From Bacteroidota bacterium (GTDB lineage: Bacteria; Bacteroidota; Ignavibacteria; Ignavibacteriales; Ignavibacteriaceae): DNA of 23,800 nt. The stretch lies in assembly GCA_021793635.1 (NCBI GenBank), contig JAJYSI010000007.1, positions 1 to 23,800 of the forward strand. The letters are read 5' to 3'. The notes under the pieces were generated by a model, which worked only from the letters and a program-made list of their open reading frames with translations, had not been told where the DNA came from and made no database searches. Position 1 is the first letter of the stretch. Each line of letters opens with the position of its first letter. Shown here in pieces: positions 23,712-23,800 of the stretch. Position numbers and translations under genes: made by a program.

Positions 23712-23800
23712 TCAACAAGCCTTATAATACCCTTATCTTATGTTTATCTCTCAATTAATCTCATTTATACCTATAATTAAACAATGTTTCCATTAATAAT

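Larger units (their letters stand above)
23219..23800. other. Gene-free, repeat-rich tail
   Basis: About 580 nt with no convincing coding sequence on either strand. It begins with a pyrimidine-rich stretch (to about 23270), then a cluster of TGTCATT repeat units (23271-23425), then AT-rich sequence with a 12-bp self-complementary AAATTATAATTT (23552-23563), and an 11-bp triple tandem repeat at 23679-23711. No tRNA or promoter was recognised. Confidence 0.7.

Overview
The window looks like the chromosome of a low-GC, AT-rich member of the Bacteroidota/Chlorobi group, most probably an Ignavibacteria-like lineage. This is an inference from the mix of gene families (an AMP nucleosidase of the type common in this group, a DUF6132-type small membrane protein, a PorT-like outer-membrane barrel, lipoproteins with Ig-like domains) and from group-typical dispersed repeats. 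Several genes have recognisable AAAGGA/GGAG ribosome binding sites. No rRNA, tRNA, CRISPR array, integrase or intact transposase was seen.

Layout. 1-2892 (minus): queC, queF and the 5' two thirds of glnD, probably co-transcribed (queuosine precursor enzymes followed by the nitrogen sensor uridylyltransferase). 3135-4307 (minus): an MFS transporter. 4615-9254: small housekeeping and stress genes: OsmC-like peroxiredoxin and a GNAT acetyltransferase converging on a shared terminator, AMP nucleosidase, a REP/MITE-like palindromic element, an MsrB lipoprotein derived from an MsrA-MsrB fusion, a VOC protein, a DUF6132-like membrane protein and two DinB-family genes, one frameshifted. 9417-10832 (minus): an Ig-domain lipoprotein. 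10941-17864 (minus): a tightly packed six-gene exopolysaccharide/O-antigen operon (flippase, CgeB-like GT, GT2, two GT4 and a polyprenyl-phosphate sugar phosphotransferase). 18113-20315 (plus): a divergent operon of GT2, NAD kinase and a thioredoxin-like protein. 20408-21025 (minus): a PEBP/YbhB protein. 21365-22678 (plus): hemL, with a 5'-truncated outer-membrane barrel gene directly abutting its stop codon and ending in a strong terminator. 23219-23800: a repeat-rich, gene-free tail.

How the genes work together. The polysaccharide operon covers initiation on undecaprenyl phosphate, several glycosyl transfers and flipping, but holds no recognisable Wzy polymerase, Wzz chain-length regulator or Wza exporter. 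queC and queF catalyse neighbouring steps of preQ1 synthesis. The sulphur and oxidative-stress genes (OsmC, MsrB, VOC) are scattered, not in one operon.

Nothing here amounts to a convincing new defence or mobile system. The most unusual signals are three broken or remodelled genes: an in-frame excision of almost the whole MsrA domain from an MsrAB fusion, a DinB gene broken at an A7 run, and an outer-membrane protein gene decapitated at the hemL stop codon. A palindromic element with perfect 12-bp inverted ends lies at 6281-6446.
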